Source: Paracoccus aestuarii (GTDB taxonomy: Bacteria; Pseudomonadota; Alphaproteobacteria; Rhodobacterales; Rhodobacteraceae). Taken from it: 64,000 nucleotides of DNA. The stretch spans positions 806,001-870,000 of the forward strand of contig NZ_CP067169.1 of assembly GCF_028553885.1 (NCBI RefSeq), read 5' to 3'. Below are positions 1 to 8,267 of the stretch, piece after piece. Position 1 is the stretch's first letter. Every line of letters begins with the position of its first letter. Position numbers and translations under genes: made by a program. The notes under the pieces were generated by a model. That model was given only the letters and a program-made list of their open reading frames with translations. It was not told where the DNA came from and did no database searches.

Positions 1-402
1 CCCAAGGGCGGCAGCTGGGACGCGATCCAGCGGGTGATGCATGACGAGCCCGTGGTCTTCGGCTTCGGCAGCCATTCGCCCTATCAGCTCTATACGCTCT
101 ATTCCTCGGCGGTGGCGCGGACGGGCTGGATGAATCCCGGCGGCTATGCCAGCGCCGAGGTCGATGCCGTCTTCGCCCGCGCCCAGGCCGCCGAAAGCAT
201 GGAGGCCGCCGCCCCGATCTGGGCCGAGGCCGCGGCCCATTACGGCGTGCATGGCGACAATGCCTGGGTCTGGCTGGTCAATCTGGACCATGTCTATCTG
301 GCGCATGACTGCCTGGATCTGGGCGCCACCCAGATCGAGCCGCATGGCCATGGCTGGCCCGTCACCGCGACCTTGGCCGATTGGCGCTGGACCTGCGGAT
401 GA
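1..402 (+). CDS. ABC importer substrate-binding protein, C-terminal end (partial)
   Basis: The window opens inside this gene; 133 codons up to the TGA at 400-402 are visible. The fragment reads as the C-terminal lobe of a periplasmic solute-binding protein of the oligopeptide/nickel class (SBP family 5): it has an alternating aromatic/alanine-rich helix and a final tryptophan-rich strand. The assignment rests mostly on context, because two DppB/DppC-type permeases and two ATPases follow directly, the usual order for dipeptide, nickel or opine importers. Its stop overlaps the next start by 4 bases (ATGA at 399-402), so the two are translationally coupled. The substrate cannot be told from this piece; a histidine pair (HGHG) near the end is suggestive of metal but proves nothing. 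Confidence 0.7.
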   Translation, partial: PKGGSWDAIQRVMHDEPVVFGFGSHSPYQLYTLYSSAVARTGWMNPGGYASAEVDAVFARAQAAESMEAAAPIWAEAAAHYGVHGDNAWVWLVNLDHVYLAHDCLDLGATQIEPHGHGWPVTATLADWRWTCG

Positions 403-1352
403 GGGCTTTGGCCCATGCGGTCGCGGTGCTGGCGGCGGTGGCGCTGGCGGTCTTCGGGCTGATGCGCGCATCCCCCGTCGATCCGGTCGCGGCCTATCTG
501 GGCCCGGCGATGGCGCAGGCCAGTCCCGAACAGATGGCCCGCATCGCCGAAAGCTGGGGGCTGGACCGGCCCGCGCCGGAACGGTTCGCGCGATGGGCGG
601 GGCAGGTGCTGCGGGGCGATCTGGGCTGGTCCACGACCTATGCCGCCCCGGTGGGGCAGGTTCTGGGCGAAAGGCTGGGGGCATCGGCGCTGCTGGCGGG
701 GCTGGCCTGGGCGCTGTCGGGGGTGCTGGGCTTTGCGCTCGGGCTGGTGGCGGCGATGGCGCGGGACCGCTGGCCGGACCGGGTGATCCGGCTGTGGTGC
801 TATGTGCTGGCGGCGACGCCGACCTTCTGGCTGGGCATGGTGATGATCGCGCTCTTCGCGGTGGGCCTGGGCTGGGCGCCGGTCTGTTGCGCGGGGCCGA
901 TCGGGGTGCCGTCGGATCAGGCGGGCCTGGCCGACCGGCTGCGGCACCTGGCGCTGCCTTTGACGGCGCTGACGCTGTTCGGCGTGGCCCAGATCGCGCT
1001 GCATACCCGCATCAAGGCCATCGAGATCCTGCAATCCGACCCCGTGACCCTGGCGCGCCTGCAGGGCGCGGGGCCGGGCGATATCCTGTGGCGCCATGTG
1101 GCCCGCAACGCCGCCCTGCCGGGGGTGACCGTGCTGTTCGCATCCCTGGGCGAGATCATCGGCGGGGCGATCCTGGCCGAACAGGTCTTTGCCTGGCCCG
1201 GCCTCGGCCGCGCCACGATCGAGGCCGGGATGCGCGGCGACGTGGCCCTGCTGCTGGCCATCGCGATGCTGACGGCGGTGGTGGTGGTCGCCGCAAACCT
1301 GGCCGCCGACCGGCTGGCCCCGGCGCTGGACCCGCGTCAGAGGGCGCGATGA
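399..1352 (+). CDS. DppB/NikB-type ABC transporter permease
   Basis: A 317-residue inner-membrane permease of the binding-protein-dependent peptide/nickel importer family. About six hydrophobic segments are visible, with an N-terminal membrane helix, a large periplasmic region carrying a DLGWS-type motif near residue 80, and the cytoplasmic coupling (EAA-like) segment around residues 215-245 followed by GEIIGGAILAEQ and FAWPGLG, which is characteristic of DppB homologues. I place the start at the ATG at 399, which overlaps the upstream stop, rather than at the in-frame TTG at 381. It ends with another ATGA overlap into the DppC-type gene. It would form the heterodimeric channel with the next gene product. 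Confidence 0.88.
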   Translation: MRALAHAVAVLAAVALAVFGLMRASPVDPVAAYLGPAMAQASPEQMARIAESWGLDRPAPERFARWAGQVLRGDLGWSTTYAAPVGQVLGERLGASALLAGLAWALSGVLGFALGLVAAMARDRWPDRVIRLWCYVLAATPTFWLGMVMIALFAVGLGWAPVCCAGPIGVPSDQAGLADRLRHLALPLTALTLFGVAQIALHTRIKAIEILQSDPVTLARLQGAGPGDILWRHVARNAALPGVTVLFASLGEIIGGAILAEQVFAWPGLGRATIEAGMRGDVALLLAIAMLTAVVVVAANLAADRLAPALDPRQRAR

Positions 1353-2161
1353 CCCCGCGTCTGGCCCTGACATCGGCCGTCGCGGCGGCGGTCCTGCTGG
1401 CTTTGCCGCTGGCCGCGCTGATGCTGGGCGATCTGGGGATCCGGGCGGATTTCGGGGCGCGCAACCTGGGGCCGGGGCCCTCCCATCCGCTCGGGACCGA
1501 TCCGATGGGGCGGGATCTGGCGGCGCGGGTGGTCCATGGGCTGGTCCTCAGCCTGCAGATCGGGCTGATCGCGGGGGCGCTGTCCACGGCGCTGGCGGTG
1601 GCGGTCGCGGTGACCTCCAGCCTGGGGCGGGCGGCGGATGCGGTCATGGGGTTTCTGACCGACGTGATGCTGGCCTTGCCGCATCTGATGCTGCTGATCC
1701 TGATCAGCTTTGCGCTTGGCGGCGGGACGGGGGCGGTGATCACCGCCATCGCGCTGTCCCATTGGCCGCGCCTGGCCCGGCTGCTGCGGGCCGAGATCCG
1801 CCAGCTGCAGGCCGCCCCCTATGTCGAGGCGTCGCGCGCCTTCGGCCGGTCGCGCCTGTTTATCGCGCGCCACCACCTGCTGCCGCATCTGGTCCCGCAG
1901 GCGCTGACCGGATTCGTGCTGATGTTTCCCCATGCGATCCTGCACGAGGCCGGGCTGACCTTTCTGGGCTTCGGGCTGGATCCGACCCAGCCCGCCATCG
2001 GCGTCATGCTGTCCGAGGCGATGCGCCATCTGGGCGCGGGCCGCTGGTGGCTGGCGGTCGGGCCGGGGGCGGCGCTGGTCCTGATGGTGCTGTGCCTGGA
2101 GCGGCTGGCCGATGCGATCCACCGCCGCACCAACCCGCGCGAGGGTCGGATATGGGCCTGA
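1349..2161 (+). CDS. DppC/NikC-type ABC transporter permease
   Basis: A 270-residue permease, second half of the membrane channel of this importer. The conserved LGTDPMGRD signature of DppC/OppC proteins sits near residue 50, and the coupling region (EASRAFGRSRLFIARHHLLPH) lies around residues 155-175. Five to six membrane helices are expected. The start is the ATG at 1349 in an ATGA overlap with the preceding stop. The 3' end overlaps the start of the ATPase gene by 10 bases. It works with the DppB-type partner in the cytoplasmic membrane, and the substrate is unknown. Confidence 0.88.
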   Translation: MTPRLALTSAVAAAVLLALPLAALMLGDLGIRADFGARNLGPGPSHPLGTDPMGRDLAARVVHGLVLSLQIGLIAGALSTALAVAVAVTSSLGRAADAVMGFLTDVMLALPHLMLLILISFALGGGTGAVITAIALSHWPRLARLLRAEIRQLQAAPYVEASRAFGRSRLFIARHHLLPHLVPQALTGFVLMFPHAILHEAGLTFLGFGLDPTQPAIGVMLSEAMRHLGAGRWWLAVGPGAALVLMVLCLERLADAIHRRTNPREGRIWA

Positions 2162-2882
2162 TCCTGCAGGACCTGTCGGTGGGCTTTCTGCAACCCGCGG
2201 GCCTGTGGCGGCGGCGCGCGGGGTGGGTGCTGGCGGGGGTGGACCTGCAGGTGCCCGCGGGGGGGTCACGGCGCTGATCGGCGCATCGGGGGCGGGCAAG
2301 ACGCTGTTGGCCCATGCGGTGGTCGGCGCGCTGCCGGGGAATGCGCGGGTGGCGGGGCGGATCGCGGTCGCGGGGCGGACAGGCTTTCTGCCCCAGCAGA
2401 GCGGCTGGCTGGACCCGACCGCGACGGTGGGCGCCCAGATCGCGTGGGCCGCCCGGCGCGCGGGCCGCCCCGCCGGGACCGAGGGGCGTCTGGCGGCGAT
2501 GGATCTGGGGCCGGAGGTGGCGCGGCTTTATCCGCATCAGCTGTCGGGGGGCATGGCCCGGCGGGTGCTGATGGCGATGGCGCTGATCGGGGGGCCGGCG
2601 CTGCTGGTCGCGGACGAGCCGACGGTGGGGCTGGACCCGGCCTCTGCGGCGCGGCTTCTGGGGGCGATGCGCGATCATGCGGGGCGGGGCGGGGCGGTGC
2701 TGCTGATCACCCATGACCTGGGCGCGGCCCTGCCGGTGGCGGACCGGGTCGCGATGATCGAGGATGGCCGCCTGACGCCCCCCTGCGCGGCCGCGGCCTT
2801 TGCCGGATGCGGCGCGGACCTGCCGCCCGCCGCCCGCCGCCAGTGGCGCGCCCTGCCGCAGAACGCGTTCAGCGATGCTTGA
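2152..2882 (+). pseudogene. DppD/NikD-type ABC ATPase, frameshifted in a G7 run
   Basis: From the ATG at 2152 the frame reads a normal N-terminus of a peptide-importer ATPase up to VDLQVPAGG, then runs into a stop at 2275-2277. The rest of the protein continues in another frame from about 2266 to 2882: Walker A (GASGAGKT), Q-loop (LPQQSG), signature (LSGGM), Walker B (LLVADEPTVGLD) and the switch histidine (ITHD). The break lies exactly at a run of seven G residues (2259-2265); eight would restore one frame of about 243 codons. This is either a real one-base deletion or a homopolymer error in the sequence. With ATPase 2 intact, transport could be impaired if the break is real. Its end overlaps the next start by 8 bases. 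Confidence 0.75.
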
Positions 2883-3474
2883 GGCGCGCGGCATCGCCAT
2901 CGCCCAAGGCGGCCGCATCCTGGCCCGGGGGATCGACCTGGACCTGCGGGCGGGCGAATGCCTGGGCCTGGCCGGGCCCTCGGGATCGGGCAAGACGACC
3001 TTGGGCCGGGCCTTGGCCGGGCTGCATCCGCTGGCCGCGGGAACCCTGCGCCTGCCCGCGCGCCAAGGGCCGGGCCATCCGGTCCAGTATCTGCATCAGG
3101 ACGCGGCGGCGGCGATGAACCCGCGCTGGACCGTGGCCCGCATCCTGGCCGAGGCGGGACCGCCCCAGCCCGCCCTGGCGCGCGCCTTGGGCGTCGAGCC
3201 GGATCCCGGCCGACACCCGCACACCCTGTCGGGCGGCCAGCGCCAGCGATTGCAGATCCTGCGCGGCCTGCTGGCCCGCCCCCGCATCCTGATCGCGGAC
3301 GAGATCACGGCCTCGCTGGACCCCGCATCCCAGGCCGCGATCTGGCGCGTGCTGGGCGATCTGTGCCGCGATCGGGGCATCGCCATCCTGGCGATCAGCC
3401 ATGACGCCGCCCTGCTGGACCGCATCGCGCATCGGCGGATGCGGATGCCCCGGCCGCTCGAGGTTCAGACTTGA
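2875..3474 (+). CDS. DppF/NikE-type ABC ATPase (short)
   Basis: A 199-residue cytoplasmic ATPase, last gene of the importer operon. Walker A GPSGSGKTT is at residues 34-42, the signature LSGGQRQRL is near 120, Walker B reads ILIADEITASLD, and the switch histidine follows in ISHD. Family members usually have 250-330 residues; this one stops shortly after the H-loop and lacks the C-terminal oligopeptide-transporter extension, as do some NikE-like proteins. It overlaps the previous reading frame by 8 bases and should pair with the frameshifted ATPase as a heterodimer. No terminator is evident before the IS region that begins about 160 bases downstream. Confidence 0.85.
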   Translation: MLEARGIAIAQGGRILARGIDLDLRAGECLGLAGPSGSGKTTLGRALAGLHPLAAGTLRLPARQGPGHPVQYLHQDAAAAMNPRWTVARILAEAGPPQPALARALGVEPDPGRHPHTLSGGQRQRLQILRGLLARPRILIADEITASLDPASQAAIWRVLGDLCRDRGIAILAISHDAALLDRIAHRRMRMPRPLEVQT

Positions 3475-3634
3475 TGTGCCACTTCCGGATAGCTGGCGAC
3501 CGATAGATATCGACGGAGGCTGTGGCGATTGCCAGACCAGCTGGCCTTACCTTCTTGGCGGTATCGAAAACGCCAATCCGTTTAAATGATGCTCTGCCGT
3601 ACCGAAGCTGTGATTTTTGTCGATCTAACAGGCC
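3475..3634. other. Unassigned spacer between ABC operon and IS5-family element
   Basis: 160 bases with visibly lower GC than the flanking operon. I see no gene, no clear terminator and no recognisable repeat. It may be debris from earlier insertions, but nothing specific can be identified. Confidence 0.5.
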
Positions 3635-3742
3635 GCTGATTTAGTCTTTGTCTGAGAACGTTGTTCTTTGTTCTGATGGAGATTTTGTTTGTGCAACCGG
3701 GTTAGGTGAGGGCCTTGGCCGCTTTGCGACCGCGTCTTCTGC

Positions 3743-3832
3743 TCATGCTGCGAGCAGCTTCAGCAGTCTGGCGAGATTTCCGGCGGCAAGCGCCATTATG
3801 AAGCTCGCTCTTACGCGCTCGATGCCGCGGTA
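3743..3832 (-). pseudogene. 3' end of the IS5-family transposase, severed by IS481
   Basis: About 29 codons starting YRGIERVRA and ending NLARLLKLLAA, the typical C-terminal tail of IS5/IS1182-like transposases. The missing upstream part ends at 4850 on the other side of the IS481-family element, where the frame reads GAAQTA. Removing the inserted element rejoins AQTA to YRGI in frame, so these are two halves of one gene. In the present sequence this tail is read as a C-terminal extension of the IS481 transposase. Confidence 0.8.
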
Positions 3833-4789
3833 GGTGTTCAGTCCCGGCATCTGGTGGATCGGATTGACGATGAATCTGTCTGGCTCTGAAGTCCAGACCT
3901 TGCAGATGTATTCGTAGGGTGTGACACCGCTCAGCGTCTTGAGCCTGCGTGCGAAATTGTAGGCGGCGATGAAATCGGCGAGGTGCGTGCGCAGCTGGCT
4001 GTGGCTGTCGTAGTGGTAGCGCTTGACGGTCGCGTCCTTGATCGTCCTGTTCATCCGCTCGACTTGGCCATTCGTCCACGGGTGGTTGGGCTTGGTCAGC
4101 CGATGCTCGATCCCGTTTGCCTCGCAAATCATGTCGAACCGCATTTGCCGAGAGTAAGGAGTGTTACGGTTTCGAGGCTGCTCTGCGAACTGGATGCCAT
4201 TATCGGTCAGGATCGTGTGGATGCGGTAGGGCACGACGTCCAGAAGGTGCTCCAGGAACTCCCAAGCGGTTTTCCTGTTGGCCTTTTCCGCCAATTGAAC
4301 GACAGCAAATTTGCTGGTGCGATCAATGGCTACGAAGAGGAAGAGCTTGCCTTCGGCCGTCTGCACCTCGGCGATGTCGATATGGAAGAAACCTATCGGG
4401 TAGCGCTTGAACTTCGCACGCTTGGGCTTGTCCCCGCCCACGTCCGGCAGTCGCGAAATGCCATTCCGCTGCAGGCATCGGTGCAGCGCCGAGCGCGTCA
4501 GATGTGGGATAGAGGGCTGAAGAGCGTAGAGGCAGTCGTCCAACGGCAGCAGCGTATGGCGCCGAAACGCGACGATTGTTGCTTCCTCGGCCTCACTCAA
4601 GACCGTGGAGCGTGGCTCCTTCGGCCCAGTCTTACGGTCCTCAACTGTCTCGCGCTTGCGCCACTTCGCGACAGTCTTTGGGTTGATGCCGAGCTCCCGG
4701 CTCAGCTGCGCGAGCGAAGCTTGCGATCGCTGTATTGCAGCTCTGACAGCGTGCGTGGTCGTGGCGCTCCCGTGACGAACTTGTCCCAT
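3743..4789 (-). CDS. IS481-family transposase, with a read-through tail
   Basis: A DDE transposase with N-terminal helix-turn-helix (LAQLSRELGINPKTVAKWRKR, residues about 30-50) and an rve-type integrase core. The acidic residues are visible in HIDIAE, LTDNG and NGQVERMN. I start it at the ATG at 4789 (MGQVRHGSATTT), the usual family N-terminus, not the ATG at 4804. Family proteins end at GLNT; here no stop follows at the end of the element, so translation continues for about 30 residues into the IS5 transposase tail, giving 348 residues. Activity of the fused protein is uncertain. Confidence 0.85.
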   Translation of the reverse strand: MGQVRHGSATTTHAVRAAIQRSQASLAQLSRELGINPKTVAKWRKRETVEDRKTGPKEPRSTVLSEAEEATIVAFRRHTLLPLDDCLYALQPSIPHLTRSALHRCLQRNGISRLPDVGGDKPKRAKFKRYPIGFFHIDIAEVQTAEGKLFLFVAIDRTSKFAVVQLAEKANRKTAWEFLEHLLDVVPYRIHTILTDNGIQFAEQPRNRNTPYSRQMRFDMICEANGIEHRLTKPNHPWTNGQVERMNRTIKDATVKRYHYDSHSQLRTHLADFIAAYNFARRLKTLSGVTPYEYICKVWTSEPDRFIVNPIHQMPGLNTYRGIERVRASFIMALAAGNLARLLKLLAA

Positions 4790-4847
4790 AATGCTTCCTT
4801 CCATTCCTGCGAAAGGATTGCACCATCAAACCATGGGATCAAACACC
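3833..4847 (-). mobile_element. IS481-family insertion sequence nested in the IS5-family element
   Basis: About 1,015 bases. The ends form imperfect inverted repeats: GGTGTTCAGTCCC at 3833-3845 and the complement of GGTGTTTGATCCC at 4835-4847 (10 of 13 positions match). A direct repeat TAGG stands at 3831-3834 and 4848-4851, so the exact boundary and the length of the duplication (2 to 4 bases) are ambiguous. One junction contains CTAG, the preferred target of IS481 itself. It carries a single transposase gene covering most of its length. Confidence 0.75.
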
Positions 4848-4849
4848 TA

Positions 4850-5950
4850 GGCAGTCTGGGCGGCGCCTGCGATGGTTTTGGCCCAGCCAAAAGCCTCTTC
4901 GATCCGTTTGCGGTGCCTGAGGGACAGGGCGTAGCCCTTGCGCCTGATGGTGCGCCCGTCGATTGCTGAATGACACGATTTTTGTGCGATATGTGGGGTG
5001 ATGCAGGCCTGCCGCAGATCGACGACGAACTGTGCCGCGTCATATCCCTTGTCGGCGCCGAGCGTCAGCCGCCGGGTCGAGCCCGGGGAGTGACGGTTGA
5101 TCATATCCATTGCCGCCTGGCGTTCAGCACGGTCAGTCGCGCGGATCAGATCCGCCTGGACGATGAAATCATTGCGGTTTTCCATCACAGCATGACCGAT
5201 GAAGCACAGTGCTGCCCCGGTGCCAGGCGCTTTCTTGCAGAGCCGCGCGTCCGGATCGGTCGTAGAGGCATGGGTCGCATTCGAGCGCTTCTCGCCCCTG
5301 AGGTCGACTTCGGCATTGCGGTGGCCGGGTCTGGTGCGGGGCATCGGTTCGGTCTCTGGCAGGGTGGGTTGGTCATCGGCGGCAGCGTCAGGGGGCAGGT
5401 GGCTCGCCCTGATCATCGTCGCCCTGCATGCCCTCGGTCTTTGGCCGGAAACTCTTCATCGACGCCCAAGCCTGGACCAAAGTGCCATCGACCAAGAGCC
5501 AAAGGACCGCGCAGCGAAATGATCATCCGACAAAAGCGGCGCCACCTCGCGATGCGCCAGAATGGCAGACATCGCTTTGCGCGACATCTCGCAGTTCAGA
5601 AGCCGATCACGGTTCTTGGAGAAGACGGTGGGGACCCATACGGCGTCGTCGATCCCGAGGCCCCCAAACCAACGGAACAGCAGGTTGTAGCGCATCTGCT
5701 CCATCAGCTGACGCTCGGACCGGATCGAGACCAGGATCTGGATCAGACTGGCCCGGATCAGCCGCTCCGGCGCGATCGAGGGGCGGCCAAAGTCGACGTA
5801 AACCGCGCTGAAATCCGCATCCAGGCTCGCCAGGGCGTCATTCACCACCTGCCAGATCTTCCGCAGCGGGTGATGCGTAGGGATTCGGTCCTCCAGATCG
5901 ACATAGCTGAACAGCGGACCCCTCGTTCCGTCCGTGCCCCGCATCGTCAT
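4850..5950 (-). pseudogene. IS5-family transposase, 5' part, two frame changes
   Basis: The N-terminal third reads MRGTDGTRGPLFSYVDLEDR and continues normally to SDDHF near 5516. There about 20 extra bases disturb the frame before VDGTLVQAWASMKSFRPK resumes in a second frame (about 5497 to 5400). A C5 run (G5 at 5391-5395 on the plus strand) then shifts back into the first frame, which continues through ADKGYDAAQF and RKRIEEAFGWAKT until the IS481 insertion near 4850. With two shifts and the 3' end cut off, no functional transposase can be made from this copy. The better start is the ATG at 5944, with GGAGG just upstream. Confidence 0.8.
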
Positions 5951-6015
5951 CCTCCATCTACTTACCGATGGTGAATCATGTTCCAGATACCACGTCGAGA
6001 CCCAACTAAATCAGC

Positions 6016-6174
6016 ACCATGATGGAACGGTATGAGAAGATTGCAAGAAGTGTACGATACTCGGCCGAAAGACGGCGGGTAAGTGTCGGCCCAGATTGAA
6101 CTCCGAGCAAATGCGCCTCGGCCCGCCGGACCGCTGTTTCGAACGCCAGATGGTGCTGGCCGTGTGACGCGCGC
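6016..6174. other. Unassigned spacer between IS5-family end and sulfotransferase-like gene
   Basis: 159 bases with no convincing gene. A short minus-strand frame crosses it but has no ribosome binding site and runs into the IS end; it may be a remnant of a gene broken by the insertion. Confidence 0.4.
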
Positions 6175-6771
6175 TCAGCCGTCGCGCGACAGCCCGTCAT
6201 AGAGCGTCAGGTCGGCCCGCATCGCCTGGCGCAGCCGGGTCTCGGCATCCTCGGGCAGGTGCACATCGACACTGGGCGGGACGTTGGCGCGCGGCAGCTC
6301 GATCGCGCAATCCAGCCGGGATTCCAGGAAATCGACGAAGCGGTCCATGGATTCATAGCGGAAGATCCGGTCGACCTGCGCGCCGCCCTGCGACAGGAAG
6401 GCCGCCTGGCTGACGATGCCCAGCCTGTCCGGCCCGTCCGGGGCGGCATAGTCGCGGGCGAAATCGGCAAAGCTGACCCCCAGCATCGGGTGGTCGGGGT
6501 CGTCGTCATCGTCGCGCAACTTGAAGCGGTACCAGCTGCGCAGCCAGTCCACCGGCTCGCGCATCAGGGCGACGGTGGTGAAGGCCTGGCCGGTCTGGGC
6601 CTGAAGCCACGGCCCCAGAAACCGGTGATAGGTGGCGATGTCGGTATGCTTCATCGCGCCGGGCCGCTGCAGCGATGCCGAGGCCAGCGATTCCAGCGCC
6701 ATCTCGACCGCGGTCGATCCGGCCTTGGGCGTGGCCAGAAACACCAGCTGCTGGTCCCAGAATATCAGCAT
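6175..6771 (-). CDS. Sulfotransferase-fold protein (often misnamed gamma-glutamyl kinase)
   Basis: A 198-residue cytoplasmic protein. Residues 10-21 (VFLATPKAGSTA) match the 5' phosphosulfate-binding loop of PAPS-dependent sulfotransferases, and ALMREPVDWLRSWYRF around residue 70 matches their 3' phosphate-binding segment (RxPxxxxxSxY). The length is short for a complete sulfotransferase (250-300). In related bacteria a gene of this kind lies beside recA, sometimes labelled gamma-glutamyl kinase without support. It is transcribed divergently from recA across about 240 bases. Substrate unknown. Confidence 0.65.
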   Translation of the reverse strand: MLIFWDQQLVFLATPKAGSTAVEMALESLASASLQRPGAMKHTDIATYHRFLGPWLQAQTGQAFTTVALMREPVDWLRSWYRFKLRDDDDDPDHPMLGVSFADFARDYAAPDGPDRLGIVSQAAFLSQGGAQVDRIFRYESMDRFVDFLESRLDCAIELPRANVPPSVDVHLPEDAETRLRQAMRADLTLYDGLSRDG

Positions 6772-6903
6772 GCCGTCCCCTTTCGATCCCGCCGCCCTGT
6801 CCGGGGCGCAGCAATAGCGGGGCGGGACGGGCGGTGTAAACGGTTTGTTAACCCCTGCGGCGCAATGCTTCGAAAGGCGAATCGGGAATTAACCACAAGA
6901 TCC

Positions 6904-6932
6904 TTGAAAACTGGTTAGGGATGGCGCATCTA
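6904..6932 (+). promoter_or_regulatory. Putative recA promoter
   Basis: TTGAAA (6904-6909) and CATCTA (6927-6932) are separated by 17 bases. The -35 is good, the -10 weak. The LexA box begins 5 bases downstream of the -10, where a bound repressor would block the promoter. The assignment is by spacing and position only. Confidence 0.45.
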
Positions 6933-6937
6933 GGTGC

Positions 6938-6952
6938 GAACAAGGCAAGAAC
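6938..6952 (+). promoter_or_regulatory. LexA (SOS) box upstream of recA
   Basis: GAAC-N7-GAAC at 6938-6941 and 6949-6952. This is the complement of the alphaproteobacterial direct-repeat LexA site GTTC-N7-GTTC known from Rhodobacter and relatives. It ends 61 bases before the recA start codon. Confidence 0.85.
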
Positions 6953-7013
6953 ATCCGGTCGGTCGAACAGATTGCCCCGCCCGGAGGGCTGTGAAATAAC
7001 GATAGGGAATGAC

Positions 7014-8084
7014 ATGGCACAGGCGAGCATCTTCGACATGACGGACAAACGCAGCGCGGACAAGCAGAAGGCCTTGGACAGCGCATTGGCTCAGATCGAA
7101 CGCCAGTTCGGCAAGGGCTCGATCATGAAGCTGGGCAAGGACAGCCCCGTGGCCGAGATCGAGGCGACCTCGACCGGGTCCTTGGGTCTGGACATCGCGC
7201 TTGGCATCGGCGGGCTGCCCAAGGGCCGGATCATCGAGATCTTCGGGCCGGAAAGCTCGGGCAAGACGACGCTGACGCTGCATGTCGTGGCCGAGGAGCA
7301 GAAGAAGGGCGGCGTCTGCGCCTTCGTCGATGCGGAACATGCGCTGGATCCGCAATATGCCAAGAAGCTGGGCGTGAACCTAGACGAGCTGCTGATCAGC
7401 CAGCCCGACACGGGCGAGCAGGCGCTGGAGATCGTGGACACGCTGGTGCGGTCGGGCGCGGTCAGCCTGGTCGTGGTCGATTCGGTCGCGGCGCTGACGC
7501 CCAAATCCGAAATCGAGGGCGACATGGGCGACATGCAGATGGGCAGCCAGGCCCGTCTGATGAGCCAGGCCATGCGCAAGCTGACCGCCAGCATCGGCCG
7601 CTCGAACTGCATGGTGATCTTCATCAACCAGATCCGCATGAAGATCGGCGTCATGTTCGGCAACCCCGAGACGACGACGGGCGGCAACGCGCTGAAATTC
7701 TATGCCTCGGTCCGTCTGGACATCCGCCGCACCGGCGCCGTCAAGGACCGCGATGAGGTGGTGGGCAACTCGACCCGCGTGAAGGTGGTCAAGAACAAGG
7801 TCGCGCCGCCCTTCCGGCAGGTGGAATTCGACATCATGTATGGCGAAGGCATCAGCAAGGTGGGCGAACTGATCGACCTGGGCGTCAAGGCCGGCGTGGT
7901 CGAGAAGTCGGGCGCCTGGTATTCCTATGGCGACGAGCGGATCGGCCAGGGCCGCGAGAACGCCAAGCAGTTTCTGCGCGACCGTCCCGAGGTGGCTTTC
8001 GCCATCGAGGACAAGATCCGCGCCAGCCACGGGCTGGAATTCGGGGTCGAGGGCGGCGAGGACGAATCGCTGACCGAGGAGTGA
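7014..8084 (+). CDS. recA: Recombinase RecA
   Basis: A 356-residue RecA, the ATP-dependent strand-exchange protein of homologous recombination and co-protease for LexA cleavage. Walker [10 protein letters not shown] is at residues 78-86; [14 protein letters not shown] (Walker B and loop L1 side), the L2 region ([21 protein letters not shown]) and an acidic C-terminus ([11 protein letters not shown]) are all present. I start at the ATG at 7014 ([11 protein letters not shown]), which has a GGGA ribosome site and gives the family length, rather than the upstream ATG at 6921, which lies ahead of the LexA box. A hairpin terminator follows at 8110. Induction by DNA damage is expected from the LexA box. 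Confidence 0.98.
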   Translation: MAQASIFDMTDKRSADKQKALDSALAQIERQFGKGSIMKLGKDSPVAEIEATSTGSLGLDIALGIGGLPKGRIIEIFGPESSGKTTLTLHVVAEEQKKGGVCAFVDAEHALDPQYAKKLGVNLDELLISQPDTGEQALEIVDTLVRSGAVSLVVVDSVAALTPKSEIEGDMGDMQMGSQARLMSQAMRKLTASIGRSNCMVIFINQIRMKIGVMFGNPETTTGGNALKFYASVRLDIRRTGAVKDRDEVVGNSTRVKVVKNKVAPPFRQVEFDIMYGEGISKVGELIDLGVKAGVVEKSGAWYSYGDERIGQGRENAKQFLRDRPEVAFAIEDKIRASHGLEFGVEGGEDESLTEE

Positions 8085-8109
8085 TCCCGCAACCTGCCCG
8101 ATCTGATTG

Positions 8110-8140
8110 TGCGCCGAGGCAAGCCTCGGCGCATTGTCTT
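8110..8140 (+). terminator. Rho-independent terminator of recA
   Basis: An 11-base perfect stem (TGCGCCGAGGC at 8110-8120 with its complement at 8123-8133) around a minimal AA centre, followed by TTGTCTTTC. It starts 26 bases after the recA stop. Confidence 0.8.
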
Positions 8141-8267
8141 TCCCCCGCGTTCCGGCCTGCGCCGGAACACGGGCGGTGGGCGCCCTTGCTGGACAGGGAT
8201 GCGGGCGGCGGTTAGACCAAGGACCGAACCGGCACGGCCGGAGACACCCCTGCGATGAAGGCCCGCC

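Larger units (their letters stand above)
3635..6015 (-). mobile_element. IS5-family insertion sequence, interrupted by an IS481-family element
   Basis: The two ends carry a perfect 11-base inverted repeat, GCTGATTTAGT at 3635-3645 and its complement at 6005-6015; a further GTCT-GA similarity follows inside each end. Subtracting the nested element leaves about 1.37 kb, a normal size for this group. The transposase reads on the minus strand from about 5950 towards 3743 and is broken by frame changes and by the IS481 insertion. I find no convincing target duplication immediately outside the repeats. The base composition is less GC-rich than the surrounding chromosome, as expected for acquired DNA. 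Confidence 0.8.

Noticed and set aside
1..3474. Naming the importer nikABCDE
   Set aside because: The operon layout fits nickel, dipeptide and opine systems equally, and too little of the binding protein is visible to decide.
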